Positions 62,101 to 62,952 of a stretch of 64,000 bases of DNA are shown piece by piece (the stretch's first letter is position 1; every line of letters begins with the position of its first letter). Position numbers and translations under genes: made by a program. Origin of the DNA: Margaritifera margaritifera (taxonomy: Eukaryota > Mollusca > Bivalvia > Unionida > Margaritiferidae). A model generated the notes under the pieces. The model was not told the DNA's origin, searched no databases, and worked only from the letters and a program-made list of their open reading frames with translations. Location of the stretch: contig JAQPZY010001471.1 of assembly GCA_029931535.1 (NCBI GenBank), positions 62,001 through 126,000 on the forward strand. Direction: 5' to 3'.

Positions 62101-62952
62101 GACCCCTAATTTGTGACTCACCTTCACTAATAGTTCTAGTTTCTAGCATTCTACATGATCATTTTGAAGAGTTATGGACCCTGATTTGCCTATCCTCTAT
62201 TAGTTTCCTGCAGTATAACTTTACTAAGGAATGTTGGATTTCAACCAAAGTTATCATGTATCTTTATGCTGATGAGACCTTGAATGAGTTGGATTTCCAG
62301 CATTGCATGTCATAATTTAGATGAGTTATATTCCTTGATTTCCCATTCTTTGAACTTTGGTTTCCCAACACAAGTTCCTCTGTTTAGACCCTGCCAAGAA
62401 AATTGTAGTAAATGAGGCCCTTCATGATGCAGCCTTGCTAATACTCTTGTTCATGAAGTTTTTGTATGCATTCATGCACACACCACTGATAAATGGATAT
62501 TTTGTTACACAAAAACCATCATGAATATTTGTCCCAAATTCTCTGAATAAATTGCTGTTTAAGACAGTCGATTGCTTAATAAAAGTGACCTTTAAGGCAG
62601 GTTGGACTGTACTTTGTTAAAACTTTTGAAAATATGTGATTACTGTAGCATATGTGTCACAGGGAGTTTCATGATGTCAAAATAGCATCAAAATATTTTG
62701 ACAGTTTATTGTGGATTTTTCTTCTGCAGATTTTAATGTTTTTAACAATCAGGTAGGGCTTTACATTCACAGATATCTTAGAATTCATATTTATGAACAT
62801 TAGAATCTGTTTTGTTGCAGCAATCCGTGTAGACTGGGAGATTTTCCGGGTGGAGGAGTGTGATGAGAAGCTGATAGATATGGTAGTGACCTATGGCCAG
62901 TCTTTTCCACTGCGGGATGCTGAGGGAAATGAGATTGTGCCACAAGAGGAAG
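4116..62952 (+). CDS. DLEC1: DLEC1/CFAP81-like ciliary protein, 24 internal exons (partial at both ends)
   Basis: Twenty-four exons joined by GT-AG introns give one uninterrupted frame of about 1,123 codons; donor and acceptor phases match at all 23 internal junctions. The product reads as roughly eight tandem ASH/MSP-type beta-sandwich repeats, each with a strand like 'L..G....G......N.S....F.W' followed by 'P..G.L.P.....I.F.P'. Landmarks typical of DLEC1 are YMRNPRFIPP (exon 2), FPGEHGLIAPGMSC (exon 5), IGYTLVGG (exon 6), VYGEVQTPQVC (exon 16) and RFGSHIAGTAV (exons 22-23). Human DLEC1 is about 1,755 residues, so this is the central two thirds; both termini are missing here. In the family the protein belongs to motile cilia and flagella (the Chlamydomonas counterpart FAP81 is a central-apparatus protein) and it matters for sperm formation. 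Family assignment is from recalled motifs; other ASH proteins (HYDIN, CFAP47, CFAP65) fit the landmarks less well. Nearly all of the span is intron filled with repeats. Confidence 0.88.
5526..5630 (+). pseudogene. Possible coding relic inside the 1.84-kb element
   Basis: After an acceptor-like TTAATCTAG, about 34 codons stay open with a protein-like composition (QSLPTQNNRLVKDCFDACRR). No family is recognised. It could be a relic of the element's own gene or a captured exon, or chance. Confidence 0.25.
6275..6394 (+). pseudogene. 39-codon ORF inside the 1.84-kb element
   Basis: Starts at ATG 6275 and stops at TGA 6392-6394. It encodes an acidic/leucine start (MDYATSEEALLSLLRDSP) and then a basic, proline-rich end with KRPVGRLQKQ, which loosely resembles an AT-hook. 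Composition and GC content stand out from the flanks. It is probably a remnant of the element's coding region; function unknown. Confidence 0.35.
6713..6838. repeat. Minisatellite, ~27-bp unit, ~5 copies
   Basis: Unit CAGAATAGACTGTTCTCATG plus AGTGTT, with small differences between copies. It follows closely after the transposon end at 6618. Confidence 0.85.
6940..7150. repeat. Tandem repeat, 65-bp unit, 3 copies
   Basis: Unit contains TTTAAATTTGTGGATTGTGT and CTCTCCACAGCAGGATCATT. The CTCCACAG text is acceptor-like but no open frame follows. Confidence 0.85.
7236..7453 (+). CDS. DLEC1: DLEC1 exon 2 (charged helix plus NPRF motif)
   Basis: Begins after CCAG and ends at GTGAGT in phase 2. 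It encodes a charged, helix-prone segment (WKEQLSSEERELDRAQLALL) and then the conserved YMRNPRFIPPSAPPGGRSL block that precedes the first ASH repeat in DLEC1 proteins. It is one of the best landmarks for the family call. Confidence 0.9.
7454..8416. other. Intron 2 contents
   Basis: Holds one double-hairpin MITE (7976-8204). The remainder is plain AT-rich sequence with no feature seen. Confidence 0.7.
7976..8204 (+). mobile_element. Double-hairpin MITE, copy 2
   Basis: TA-flanked, ends CCGTATATACTCGTGTATAA and TTATACGCAAGTATATATAC-GG. Forward order: hairpin A (CATAGACCCTGATCTGCC arms), spacer TTCTACTGATTAGTCCTT, hairpin B (GACCCAGATCTG arms). One of the better-preserved copies. Confidence 0.88.
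8417..8498 (+). CDS. DLEC1: DLEC1 exon 3 (start of ASH repeat 1)
   Basis: An 82-nt exon between TTTCAG and GTGAGA. Its first base completes the split AG|G arginine codon of exon 2. It encodes IFLVSPPVLVFRDYKMGQVY, the first two beta strands of an ASH-type repeat. Confidence 0.9.
8895..9375. repeat. Core-repeat array B, three ~145-bp units
   Basis: Repeated blocks TTTTGAAGGA(C/T)TT, GATTGAAACCAAATTT, GGCAAAATT and CTTAGA(A/T)CTTTGCCCTT recur with ~145-bp spacing. Two more units of the same type follow at 10205-10510. Confidence 0.7.
9660..9965. repeat. Dispersed repeat paralogous to 1090-1375
   Basis: Collinear with the earlier copy through GATTTTGTTCAGT, AGGATCAGCTTTG, CATGCCAATCTTC and GAGCTTGAAAATG. 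It leads straight into a minisatellite, as the first copy does. Confidence 0.65.
9919..10203. repeat. Nested minisatellite with ACTGTGGCCCATACATGATA
   Basis: Short and long units alternate: the phrase GAGGGTACATACTTGACTGT recurs four to five times, twice joined to a longer block with GATAATGGGTGGTTTCATAA. This indicates rearrangement within the array. Confidence 0.8.
10205..10510. repeat. Core-repeat array B, two further units
   Basis: Two units with GAAACCAAATTT, CTGGCA(A/G)AATTGTA and TTAACTTA blocks, matching 8895-9375. Together with 9660-10203 they form one composite: core units, unique part, minisatellite, core units. Confidence 0.65.
10657..10869 (-). mobile_element. Double-hairpin MITE, copy 3
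   Basis: TA-flanked, ends CCGTATATATTTGTGT and GCGAGTATATACAG. Reverse order: hairpin B first, spacer GGACTAATCAGTAGAA, then hairpin A with near-perfect arms. Confidence 0.87.
10870..12369. other. Intron 3, plain stretch
   Basis: About 1.5 kb of AT-rich sequence. Short ORFs on both strands (for example 11478-11735 + and 11781-12074 -) show no protein features, no homology I recognise and no phase-compatible splice sites. No feature seen. Confidence 0.6.
12370..12612. repeat. Minisatellite, exact 46-bp unit, 5.3 copies
   Basis: Unit ACTGGTCTGCAGTTTTCAGC plus 26 bp ending in TGGACCACTTT. Copies are almost identical (one T for C), so the array is young. Because 46 is not a multiple of three, overlapping frames are open, giving two false ORFs of 88 and 99 codons. 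Confidence 0.95.
12752..12839 (+). CDS. DLEC1: DLEC1 exon 4 (ASH repeat 1)
   Basis: An 88-nt exon after a T-rich tract and CAG, ending at GTAGGT in phase 1. It encodes ILEVKNVSAVIRQCQALPPS, the 'V.N.S' strand and following loop of repeat 1, directly continuing exon 3. Confidence 0.9.
13097..13238. repeat. Minisatellite, 23-bp unit, 6 copies
   Basis: Unit AGTGTGATCTCTACCTAAAT plus ACC, with C/T and A/G variants between copies. Confidence 0.92.
13600..14705. repeat. Minisatellite, ~67-bp unit, ~16 copies, with (CATA)n
   Basis: Unit contains ATACATGAAATCTGTTGAAT, AATACAATATGC and GTGTTATTTCACT. An expanded CATA microsatellite at 14331-14371 lies inside one unit. Antisense ORFs (72 and 116 codons) follow the repeat period and are not genes. 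Confidence 0.93.
14808..14981 (+). CDS. DLEC1: DLEC1 exon 5 (end of ASH repeat 1)
   Basis: A 174-nt exon between CTACAG and GTAGGT. It encodes FPGEHGLIAPGMSCKYAIRF, the 'G.I.PG....y.i.F.P' strand pair that closes repeat 1, then IIVPLQGRRASPRLT, a typical end-of-repeat strand. This is the clearest DLEC1-type block in the window. Confidence 0.93.
15247..15380 (+). CDS. DLEC1: DLEC1 exon 6 (start of ASH repeat 2)
   Basis: A 134-nt exon after TTTGCAG, ending in phase 0 at GTAAGT. It encodes LDIGYTLVGGCQLTQFILKN, the signature first half of an ASH repeat. The intron before it is only 265 bp, the shortest in the gene. Confidence 0.93.
15480..15860. repeat. Minisatellite, ~71-bp unit, 5 copies
   Basis: Unit includes CATGTAATATCATTGCAATA, CATACAGAGTATAAGACAGT and GTCTGAATGAAAT, with moderate divergence. 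Confidence 0.88.
16080..16780. repeat. Core-like array, ~115-bp units, 5-6 diverged copies
   Basis: Recurring blocks GAAGCCTTTTGATTTT, GGGTCAAAAGTCAACA, ACCAAACTTTG and TTGCAC(A)ATAAC at ~115-bp intervals. Different sequence from arrays A and B but the same style. Confidence 0.6.
17298..17517 (+). mobile_element. Double-hairpin MITE, copy 4
   Basis: TA-flanked, ends CCATCTATACTCACGTATAA and GCAAGTATACATGG. Forward order A then B, both hairpins well preserved. Confidence 0.87.
17695..17905 (-). pseudogene. LINE reverse-transcriptase relic
   Basis: Read on the minus strand, 17763-17777 lies in LYTDDVGIVSD, a variant of the YADD catalytic box of non-LTR reverse transcriptases, followed by LQTKLDALKAYC. 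About 100 bp upstream in another frame GVHQVEELSTIFF resembles the GVRQG..LSP.LF motif, then LNDFSDSMN. Frameshifts and a stop separate the parts, so it is a decayed fragment. The clade cannot be told from so little. Confidence 0.65.
18437..18827. repeat. ~195-bp tandem duplication inside the pogo element
   Basis: Copy 1 is 18437-18628 and copy 2 is 18629-18827. They share GTCTCTAAATTCAGTCGTT, GCTGCTAGTCAAAGTCCTTT and GCATGCAGAACTGGGG with only a few changes, including a small CGGTA insertion in copy 2. It lies between the left end and the transposase, where promoter or binding sites would be. Confidence 0.92.
19289..20557 (+). pseudogene. pogo-type transposase, 422 codons, one premature stop
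   Basis: From ATG 19289 (MAPTTRKSYD) to TAG 20555-20557. Residues ~8-50 form an N-terminal helix-turn-helix (AEFKLNVVAFAKENGNRAAE), ~66-130 a CENP-B-like second DNA-binding domain (GLSTVQIRLKAKSM, GGPSWCFRFMRRH), ~160-320 a DDD catalytic core. Putative catalytic residues are D170 in NMDEVPLTFD, D278 in LIMDSMRAH and D314 in LLQPLDISVN, with 35 residues between the last two. The C-terminal tail is acidic (SDTEDEDFDGF). The only break seen is TAA at 20153-20155, in frame, in an A-rich run where lysine would be expected; it removes the third aspartate. A GTG at 19277 is an unlikely start. It cuts and pastes DNA at TA sites in the family. Confidence 0.9.
21736..21919 (+). CDS. DLEC1: DLEC1 exon 7 (end of ASH repeat 2)
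   Basis: A 184-nt exon between TTTTCAG and GTAATT. It encodes PPFEIRPSVLELLQGETGVI and VVFCPPSV, the second half of repeat 2, then HFTLKG. The upstream intron (6.4 kb) is the longest placed here and carries the pogo element. Confidence 0.9.
22168..22330 (+). mobile_element. tRNA-derived SINE, copy 1
   Basis: The head GGTAGCTCAGTTGGTAGCGT resembles a tRNA A box region and GGTTGCATGTTTAATACT a degenerate B box. Then GGGGAAAGGCATTGAGCT and a tail ATAGTCAATAATGTGTTGG ... AAAATCAACCAATAAA shared with other copies. Not a tRNA gene: the cloverleaf cannot close and a tail follows. Confidence 0.75.
22525..23336. repeat. Minisatellite, ~42-bp unit, ~20 copies
   Basis: Unit GACCCCATTATGAGACCTAT plus TGTGTTCAAGAAAAACACTGT, changing midway to TGTGCTCAGGAGAAAACC. 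The period is near 42 bp, a multiple of three, so antisense frames of 164 and 174 codons stay open with a 14-residue repeat; these are artefacts. Confidence 0.95.
23850..24765. repeat. Minisatellite, ~44-bp unit, ~20 copies
   Basis: Unit AACATTTGAACTTAGTAAAC plus CATGTATTCCAACATGCTCTGTC. Divergence is moderate, with missing bases in several copies. Confidence 0.93.
24783..25112. repeat. Minisatellite, 55-bp unit, 6 copies
   Basis: Unit GATAGTCAACAGGTAGATAA, ATGTGAAAGTAGCAGAGGAA and GGTAGTGTACTTACT. The first copies are nearly identical; the last two have lost a few bases. Confidence 0.93.
25170..25290. repeat. Dispersed 'CATTATAAGG' repeat, copy 1
   Basis: Text such as ATAGTGAGACTGCCTTATAA and CCTTATAGTGAGGTAGTG matches, in inverse orientation, the family at 40376-40745 and 55470-55662. 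Confidence 0.5.
25357..25519 (+). CDS. DLEC1: DLEC1 exon 8 (repeat 2/3 junction)
   Basis: A 163-nt exon after ATATAG (a purine-rich, weaker acceptor), ending at GTAGGT in phase 2. Its first bases complete the glycine of 'LKGEAQRAGVELVHVE', an end-of-repeat strand. IKFDDLNPFTYTDRTIVVKN then starts repeat 3. Confidence 0.88.
25520..26478. other. Intron 8, plain
   Basis: A 959-bp AT-rich intron. No repeat, element or RNA feature recognised. Confidence 0.6.
26479..26665 (+). CDS. DLEC1: DLEC1 exon 9 (ASH repeat 3)
   Basis: A 187-nt exon after TTAACAG, ending at GTGAGT in phase 0. It encodes NLPFQWMIYKP and FSVHPPSGYLTAAEKMEFKI followed by TFAPP, the complete middle of repeat 3. A ~50-bp minisatellite begins a few bases inside the following intron. 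Confidence 0.92.
26672..27590. repeat. Minisatellite next to exon 9 donor, ~48-52-bp unit, ~18 copies
   Basis: Unit AATGTATTATATAACTAGCC, ATGGGAGATGCCCTAATATA and TAATGACACCT. Early copies are 52 bp; later copies shorten to ~48 bp. It starts within about 6 bp of the splice donor at 26666. The antisense ORF in it is a period artefact. Confidence 0.93.
27591..29673. other. Intron 9, plain stretch
   Basis: About 2 kb without a recognised feature. Near 28895-29000 the minus strand reads GGTTGGTGGTTTTCTTGGAA, reminiscent of a dispersed invertebrate repeat but not enough to name. A 74-codon minus ORF (29205-29429) has no recognised relatives. Confidence 0.5.
29674..29894 (+). mobile_element. Double-hairpin MITE, copy 5
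   Basis: TA-flanked, ends CCGTATATATTCACATATAA and TACACTAGTATATACGG. Forward order A then B with long, nearly perfect arms. Confidence 0.88.
30170..30315. repeat. Dispersed 'TAAGACAGGTGG' repeat, copy 1
   Basis: GGACATCTAAGACAGGTGGC, GCTTA and GTGACCTTTAAGGCAGGTTT recur near 55400-55455 and 62555-62612 in the same order. Family not named. Confidence 0.5.
30341..30503 (+). CDS. DLEC1: DLEC1 exon 10 (repeat 3 with acidic insert)
   Basis: A 163-nt exon between CTTGTAG and GTAAGT. FHSVLHLLLNMVPPN is a strand of repeat 3. It is followed by a serine- and acid-rich linker (for example KSSSDGDELEKEDEDNLSE) that looks disordered and is probably poorly conserved. Phase agreement on both sides supports inclusion. 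Confidence 0.85.
30826..31012 (+). mobile_element. tRNA-derived SINE, copy 2
   Basis: Head with A-box-like TTTGCTCATTTGATAGAGTA and B-box-like GTGGGTTTGATAC, central CTTGGGAAAGGCACGTAGCT, then tail ATATAGTCAATCATCTGCTC and AAAAAATCAACCAACCAGC. Central and tail text match 1838-1955 and 22168-22330. Confidence 0.75.
31251..31464 (+). mobile_element. Double-hairpin MITE, copy 6 (older)
   Basis: Ends CATATATACTTGCTTGTAAA and AAGCAAGTATATACTG. Forward order; the loop of hairpin A is shortened and several arm bases differ, so this copy is older than most. Confidence 0.82.
31465..32371. other. Intron 10, plain stretch
   Basis: About 0.9 kb of AT-rich sequence before exon 11; 30504-30825 is likewise plain. 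No feature seen. Confidence 0.6.
32372..32511 (+). CDS. DLEC1: DLEC1 exon 11 (repeat 3/4 junction)
   Basis: A 140-nt exon after ATTTCAG, ending at GTTAGT in phase 0. It encodes LEVEVKGRSVPLNVVIHPYA and then VYIPGLNLIGTSLKKMIT, the start of repeat 4. Confidence 0.92.
32797..32907. mobile_element. hAT-type MITE, 111 bp, with perfect 8-bp TSD
   Basis: Starts CAGGGGTGTCAAACTCAT and ends ATGTTTGACACCCCTG, a 14-bp terminal inverted repeat of the well-known hAT type. The flanks are CTCTAGTC at 32789-32796 and again at 32908-32915, an exact 8-bp target site duplication. It sits inside a GTGTGCCAGAAGTG-rich degenerate repeat (about 32641-33035). Confidence 0.93.
32916..34072. other. Intron 11, plain stretch
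   Basis: AT-rich sequence with nothing recognised apart from the tail of the GTGCCA-rich degenerate repeat up to about 33035. The stretch 36300-37503 of the same intron is also plain. Confidence 0.55.
34277..35853 (+). mobile_element. 1.58-kb pogo-related element, degenerate
   Basis: Left end CCGTATATACTTGCTTATAA, right end TTATAATCAAGTATATACGG, with TA on the left and CA (a changed TA) on the right. GTTGACTTATA repeats lie next to the right end. The ends combine features of the pogo element and of the double-hairpin MITEs. A relic of an acidic protein tail lies inside. The insertion is confirmed by the empty site in the paralogous repeat. Confidence 0.82.
35160..35308 (+). pseudogene. Relic of a transposase C-terminal tail
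   Basis: In the frame ending at TGA 35306-35308 the sequence reads DSQDKESESDNIYDE, a stop, then TFFGHSDDEDEFLGFVPDDI. The end resembles the acidic SDTEDEDFDGFSDAD end of the pogo transposase at 20557. Stops upstream show decay. Homology is likely but not certain. Confidence 0.45.
37504..37597 (+). CDS. DLEC1: DLEC1 exon 12 (ASH repeat 4)
   Basis: A 94-nt exon between TCTCAG and GTGAGT. It encodes ANHSRSTITFQWEPF and LEVEPPFGEL, the 'N.S...F.W' and 'P..G.L' elements of repeat 4. Its last four bases and donor belong to a 54-bp tandem duplication, so a second identical donor lies at 37652. Confidence 0.92.
37594..37699 (+). repeat. 54-bp tandem duplication carrying the exon 12 donor
   Basis: Two copies of CTTGGTGAGTTAACACATAC plus 34 bp, differing at one base before the end. 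The first contains the functional exon/intron junction (37597/37598); the second repeats it at 37651/37652. Confidence 0.95.
37700..38504. other. Intron 12, plain remainder
   Basis: AT-rich, with a poly-A run at 38458-38469. ORFs of 68 and 85 codons have no recognised features. Confidence 0.6.
38505..38635 (+). CDS. DLEC1: DLEC1 exon 13 (end of ASH repeat 4)
   Basis: A 131-nt exon after ATACAG, ending in phase 0 at GTAATG. It encodes DPGMAMDMELSITGVEPGKI and then PLHLHVEGEFK, closing repeat 4 with the usual 'l.v.G' strand. Confidence 0.9.
39295..39905. repeat. Tandem array, ~94-bp unit with shorter variants, ~8 copies
   Basis: Unit GTGTATCTCAGGTTTATACT, TGTCAGTAGTGATCAGGGCT, GTGTTTTGACAGTGCTGTAA, CATGTTATGGTGGTGTAATA and TCATTAGTCTGACCAAA. 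The first four copies are almost identical. The last four lack the middle half, so they are a deletion form. Confidence 0.92.
40376..40745. repeat. Dispersed 'CATTATAAGG' repeat, tandem copies
   Basis: CACTCCCTCACTATAAGG, TTCATTATAACACAGTTCCT, then three ~98-bp units with TACTTCATTATAAGGTAGTC and TATAATGAGGGAATACTGTA. Related copies at 25170, 53465, 55470 and 63825. Confidence 0.7.
40991..41203 (-). mobile_element. Double-hairpin MITE, copy 7
   Basis: TA-flanked, ends CCGTATGTACAGTCTCATAC and GTGAGTATCGACGG. Reverse order B then A. Some arm mismatches (GGCCGATCTTGG). Confidence 0.84.
41449..41607 (+). CDS. DLEC1: DLEC1 exon 14 (start of ASH repeat 5)
   Basis: A 159-nt exon, phase 0 on both sides, between TTTGTAG and GTTTGT. 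It encodes INLGLIRLGEQVSREITLCN and ISKWIIRE, the first half of repeat 5. The donor GTTTGT is the weakest in the gene together with that of exon 18. Confidence 0.9.
42715..43315 (+). repeat. ~200-bp triplication with acidic mini-ORFs
   Basis: Three units start near 42715, 42918 and 43120, each with GAGTTTTAACGTGC(A/G)G and AAATATAGACA. Unit 2 holds a 57-codon ORF (42961-43134) with ASDDSDVDADFDENIDNF; unit 3 a 42-codon ORF (43164-43292) with ASDGSDVDANFDENIDNF. In unit 1 the matching frame has TAG right after ATG. Peptide similarity between units 2 and 3 is higher than expected for plain intron. Downstream text (SDIDEDSGAFQANWTF) is also acidic. Confidence 0.7.
42961..43134 (+). pseudogene. 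57-codon acidic ORF in the triplication
   Basis: ATG 42961 to TAA 43132-43134. N-terminal half strongly acidic, second half KIYILGSADCGLDFDQTNRD. No family recognised; acidic starts of this kind occur in transposases of the piggyBac and pogo groups, so a transposon origin is possible. Confidence 0.35.
44408..44550 (+). CDS. DLEC1: DLEC1 exon 15 (ASH repeat 5)
   Basis: A 143-nt exon between TTTGCAG and GTACGT, ending in phase 2. It encodes FKFEPAEGELKPLERKKIMM and TFKPT, the classical MSP-like second half of repeat 5. Confidence 0.92.
44876..45096 (+). mobile_element. Double-hairpin MITE, copy 8
   Basis: TA-flanked, ends CCGTATATACTCGCATATAA and TGCAAGTATAGATGG. Forward order A then B, arms nearly perfect. 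Confidence 0.88.
45097..46923. other. Intron 15, plain stretch
   Basis: About 1.8 kb of AT-rich sequence before exon 16. Several 60-80-codon ORFs lack recognisable features. No element seen. Confidence 0.55.
46924..47077 (+). CDS. DLEC1: DLEC1 exon 16 (repeat 5/6 junction)
   Basis: A 154-nt exon after TTTTTTCAG, ending at GTAGGT. The first base completes TG|C cysteine. VYGEVQTPQVCFMNCELSMP and AKLLNQTLLLTKYEF are strong DLEC1 landmarks that end repeat 5 and begin repeat 6. An ATG/GAT microsatellite starts 13 bp after the donor. Confidence 0.93.
47091..47330. repeat. (ATG)n microsatellite with impure GAT/GAA extension
   Basis: A pure run of about 19 ATG triplets (47091-47149), then GATGATGGTGATG-type and GAAGAAGAAAAAAAAGATGATG text. 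The runs of M or H in predicted ORFs here are meaningless. Confidence 0.95.
47496..47606 (+). CDS. DLEC1: DLEC1 exon 17 (ASH repeat 6)
   Basis: A 111-nt exon, phase 0 on both sides, between TATGTAG and GTATGT. It encodes IDIAQRKGTLNPHEERQITI and HFTSK, the 'G.L.P.e...I.F' half of repeat 6. The flanking introns (418 bp and 1.6 kb) are short for this gene. Confidence 0.92.
47607..48080. other. Intron 17, first part
   Basis: Contains a C/CCA-rich run at 47734-47776. The rest is plain. Confidence 0.65.
48080..49235. repeat. Core-repeat array A, second locus, ~3 units, interrupted
   Basis: Units with TGATCAAACTTGG, TTATATCATCAAGATCTTGG, GAGTGAGATCC and TTGCATCTGATTGGCTGAGC, as at 415-1085. It ends with AAGCCCACTTGGGCCT near 49213, near-complementary to AGGCCAAGTGAGCTT near 417. 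An insertion splits it at 48266-48792. Confidence 0.7.
48266..48792. mobile_element. Insertion with CATGGT ends in core array A (hAT-like?)
   Basis: The core unit breaks off after GCTGAGCTT and resumes at GTTTGTTACCACTC. The insert begins CATGGTGCATTCAACCTTG and ends CAAGGGCTGTACAAACCATG, an imperfect inverted repeat, with many CCTTGAA repeats near both ends. Target duplication is not clear, so the class is tentative. Confidence 0.5.
49250..49380 (+). CDS. DLEC1: DLEC1 exon 18 (end of ASH repeat 6)
   Basis: A 131-nt exon after CTTTTAG, ending at GTTTGT in phase 2. It encodes LRIPCYVEGLDKPLYLSLFC and DVKGLGVSYSV, the closing strand of repeat 6 and the linker to repeat 7. Confidence 0.9.
49381..49807. 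other. Intron 18, plain
   Basis: A 427-bp AT-rich intron; nothing recognised. Confidence 0.65.
49808..49999 (+). CDS. DLEC1: DLEC1 exon 19 (start of ASH repeat 7)
   Basis: A 192-nt exon between ATTTCAG and GTAATC. It encodes YGDVDIGVISRLYLHIRNES and APFSVTLKNFFTKP, the first half of repeat 7, then a proline-rich linker. The 'R N.S.I.APF' pattern is typical of DLEC1. Confidence 0.92.
50716..50856. repeat. Short degenerate array of TCTCTGAATTGTCC
   Basis: About eight imperfect 14-20-bp units (for example GTCTCTGAATTGTCCATTCT). Confidence 0.75.
50898..52025. repeat. Core-repeat array C, ~165-bp and ~150-bp units
   Basis: Units with ATGTGCCTTTTATGGGTTTT, GTCTCGTCAACTCC, GAGTTAT and CATAGCTCAAGAAC recur about four times. 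The end (51580-51840) switches to units with GAGTTATGGCCCCTGA and CAAGTTTCTCTGTTTA that match 61990-62440. Starts near ACCCCACATCAAGATGTGGG, a small palindrome. Confidence 0.7.
52224..52300 (+). CDS. DLEC1: DLEC1 exon 20 (basic linker)
   Basis: A 77-nt exon after TTTTCAG, ending at GTAAGT in phase 1. It encodes a basic linker (SVRRTILGKTPNLADPLAKT) with no fold of its own. It is supported by phase continuity with exons 19 and 21 and by good splice sites. Confidence 0.83.
52301..52947. other. Intron 20, plain
   Basis: A 647-bp AT-rich intron with a CT-rich run near 52711-52742. No feature seen. Confidence 0.6.
52948..53099 (+). CDS. DLEC1: DLEC1 exon 21 (ASH repeat 7)
   Basis: A 152-nt exon between TTTCCAG and GTAGGT. 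It encodes GVAFVPVPANGIMIPFGEEI and TTYSDMWGEYFDEVIC, the second half of repeat 7. Confidence 0.92.
53465..53550. repeat. Dispersed 'CATTATAAGG' repeat, fragment
   Basis: CCTCATTATAGAGCCCTTCA and ACACATTTCCTGTTATAGGA match the family at 40376. Confidence 0.5.
53725..54470. repeat. Tandem array, ~85-bp unit, ~9 diverged copies
   Basis: Unit GCCATTGTGATGTCAAGGCC, CTTGTGACTCACCAGCAACA, ATTATGGCACATTGATCATT and TTATACTGTCAGAAATGTTT; several copies lack the last block. Confidence 0.9.
54944..55040. repeat. Minisatellite, ~20-bp unit, 5 copies
   Basis: Unit TATGACAGTGCTGTTGTCTG with small changes, ending 67 bp before exon 22. Confidence 0.88.
55108..55214 (+). CDS. DLEC1: DLEC1 exon 22 (end of ASH repeat 7)
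   Basis: A 107-nt exon after CTGACAG, ending in phase 2 at GTAGAA. It encodes IPVSMNVRGCPLSFQMM and GPPIL, the closing strand of repeat 7 and the opening of repeat 8. Confidence 0.9.
55400..55662. repeat. 'TAAGACAGGTGG' and 'CATTATAAGG' repeats side by side
   Basis: GGACGTCTAAGACAGGTGGT at 55419 matches 30178; then CACTCCCTTATTATAAGG, TACTTCATTATAAAGTG and GTTATAATGAGGGAGTACTG match 40376-40745. Adjacent placement suggests both belong to one larger element. Confidence 0.6.
56003..56196. repeat. ~190-bp palindromic element
   Basis: Left arm GTAATAATTATTACATTTCC and AGTTATAACTGCATGCAAT; right arm ATTGCATGCAGTTATAACTC and ATTGTAATAATGAT are its inverse with a few changes. An inner inverted pair is also present. 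Probably a small MITE; no clear terminal duplication seen. Confidence 0.6.
56336..56414 (+). mobile_element. Double-hairpin MITE, truncated fragment
   Basis: TACAGTATTTGCTTGTTTAT then CAACTGCAAAAAGCATAGAC and a half-decayed hairpin ending GCATGGTATGCCAG. The rest of the element is missing. Confidence 0.4.
56508..56905. repeat. Minisatellite, ~37-bp unit, ~10 copies
   Basis: Unit CACAAGACCAGGTCCCATAG plus TCATGAAACTGTCTGAG, with deletions in later copies. The minus-strand ORF is a period artefact. Confidence 0.92.
57314..57520. repeat. Minisatellite, ~41-bp unit, 5 copies
   Basis: Unit TTACAGATTTCATCAGTATA plus TGATACTACAAGAATGACTA. Confidence 0.9.
57590..57630 (+). repeat. SINE tail fragment
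   Basis: TGCTGTTAAAAACCAACCAG matches the 3' tails at 30980-31010 and 22300-22325. No head found. Confidence 0.4.
57724..57944 (+). mobile_element. Double-hairpin MITE, copy 9 (mosaic)
   Basis: Ends CCATATATACTCATGTATAA and TTATATGCGAGTAAAAACG. Forward order, but the left arm of hairpin B carries A-type text (CATAGATCCTGATCTG) while its right arm is B-type, so its stem is mismatched. Likely gene conversion or template switching between the two hairpins. Confidence 0.84.
57995..58211 (+). mobile_element. Double-hairpin MITE, copy 10
   Basis: TA-flanked, ends CCGTATATACTCACTTATAA and CTTATAGGCAAGTATATATG-G. Forward order. Only 50 bp from copy 9. Confidence 0.85.
58255..58345 (-). repeat. Possible tRNA-derived SINE fragment
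   Basis: The minus strand reads GATAGCGAGGCAACAGGTGC and then GCATGGGTTCAATTCCTGC, with a good B-box (GGTTCAATTCC). No intact cloverleaf. Different head from the other SINE copies. Confidence 0.35.
58699..58769 (+). CDS. DLEC1: DLEC1 exon 23 (start of ASH repeat 8)
   Basis: A 71-nt exon, the shortest, between TTAACAG and GTAAGC. It encodes FGSHIAGTAVCNRSVRVNNN, a textbook ASH first half whose first residue is the arginine split with exon 22. Confidence 0.9.
59131..59296 (+). mobile_element. Double-hairpin MITE, 5' truncated copy 11
   Basis: Begins inside the loop of hairpin A (CATCGCATAATGCACTGG) directly after the 59041-59134 duplication, continues through the spacer and a complete hairpin B, and ends CGCGAGTATAATGG. 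Confidence 0.82.
59399..59650. repeat. Minisatellite, ~21-bp unit, ~12 copies
   Basis: Unit TACATGTACAGTAAACATGT with length changes; ACATGT and TGTACA palindromes make it self-complementary, so ORFs appear on both strands. Confidence 0.92.
59678..59900. repeat. Tandem repeat, ~55-65-bp unit, 3 copies
   Basis: Unit CTTTATGGACAGGTGT, TTATATAGAGGTTGAATATG and ACATGAAATTAGG. Confidence 0.9.
59939..60075 (+). mobile_element. Single-hairpin MITE derivative, 137 bp
   Basis: Ends CCATATATACTCATGTATAA and TTATACGCGAGTATAGACG, flanked by TA on both sides. Only one hairpin remains: GCATAGACCCAGATCTGCC on the left and GGCAGATCTGGGTCTATG-TTGTTTG on the right, so B-type stem with an A-type outer flank. 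Confidence 0.83.
60155..62460. repeat. Core-repeat array D, ~150-bp unit, ~13 copies
   Basis: TAACTTTACCAAGGTTGGTT, GGATTTCAACCAAATTTGGC and ATGCAGCTTTATATTGATGA recur every ~150 bp, with GAGTTATGCCCCCTGATT between. A second start-like text (AGATGAAGTTGTCAAAGCCG near 60891, compare GATGAAGTCGGAAGAACC near 60171) suggests two elements head to tail. ORFs of 60-90 codons here come from partly open units. Confidence 0.8.
62555..62612. repeat. Dispersed 'TAAGACAGGTGG' repeat, fragment
   Basis: TTTAAGACAGTCGATTGCTT and GTGACCTTTAAGGCAGGTTG match 30170-30315. Confidence 0.5.
62821..62952 (+). CDS. DLEC1: DLEC1 exon 24 of window (ASH repeat 8, last one visible)
   Basis: A 132-nt exon after TTGCAG, ending at GTAAAG in phase 1. 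It encodes IRVDWEIFRVEECDEKLIDM and then a charged loop. The donor lies in a 32-bp tandem triplication (donors at 62953, 62985 and 63017). The next exon is beyond the window. Confidence 0.9.
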
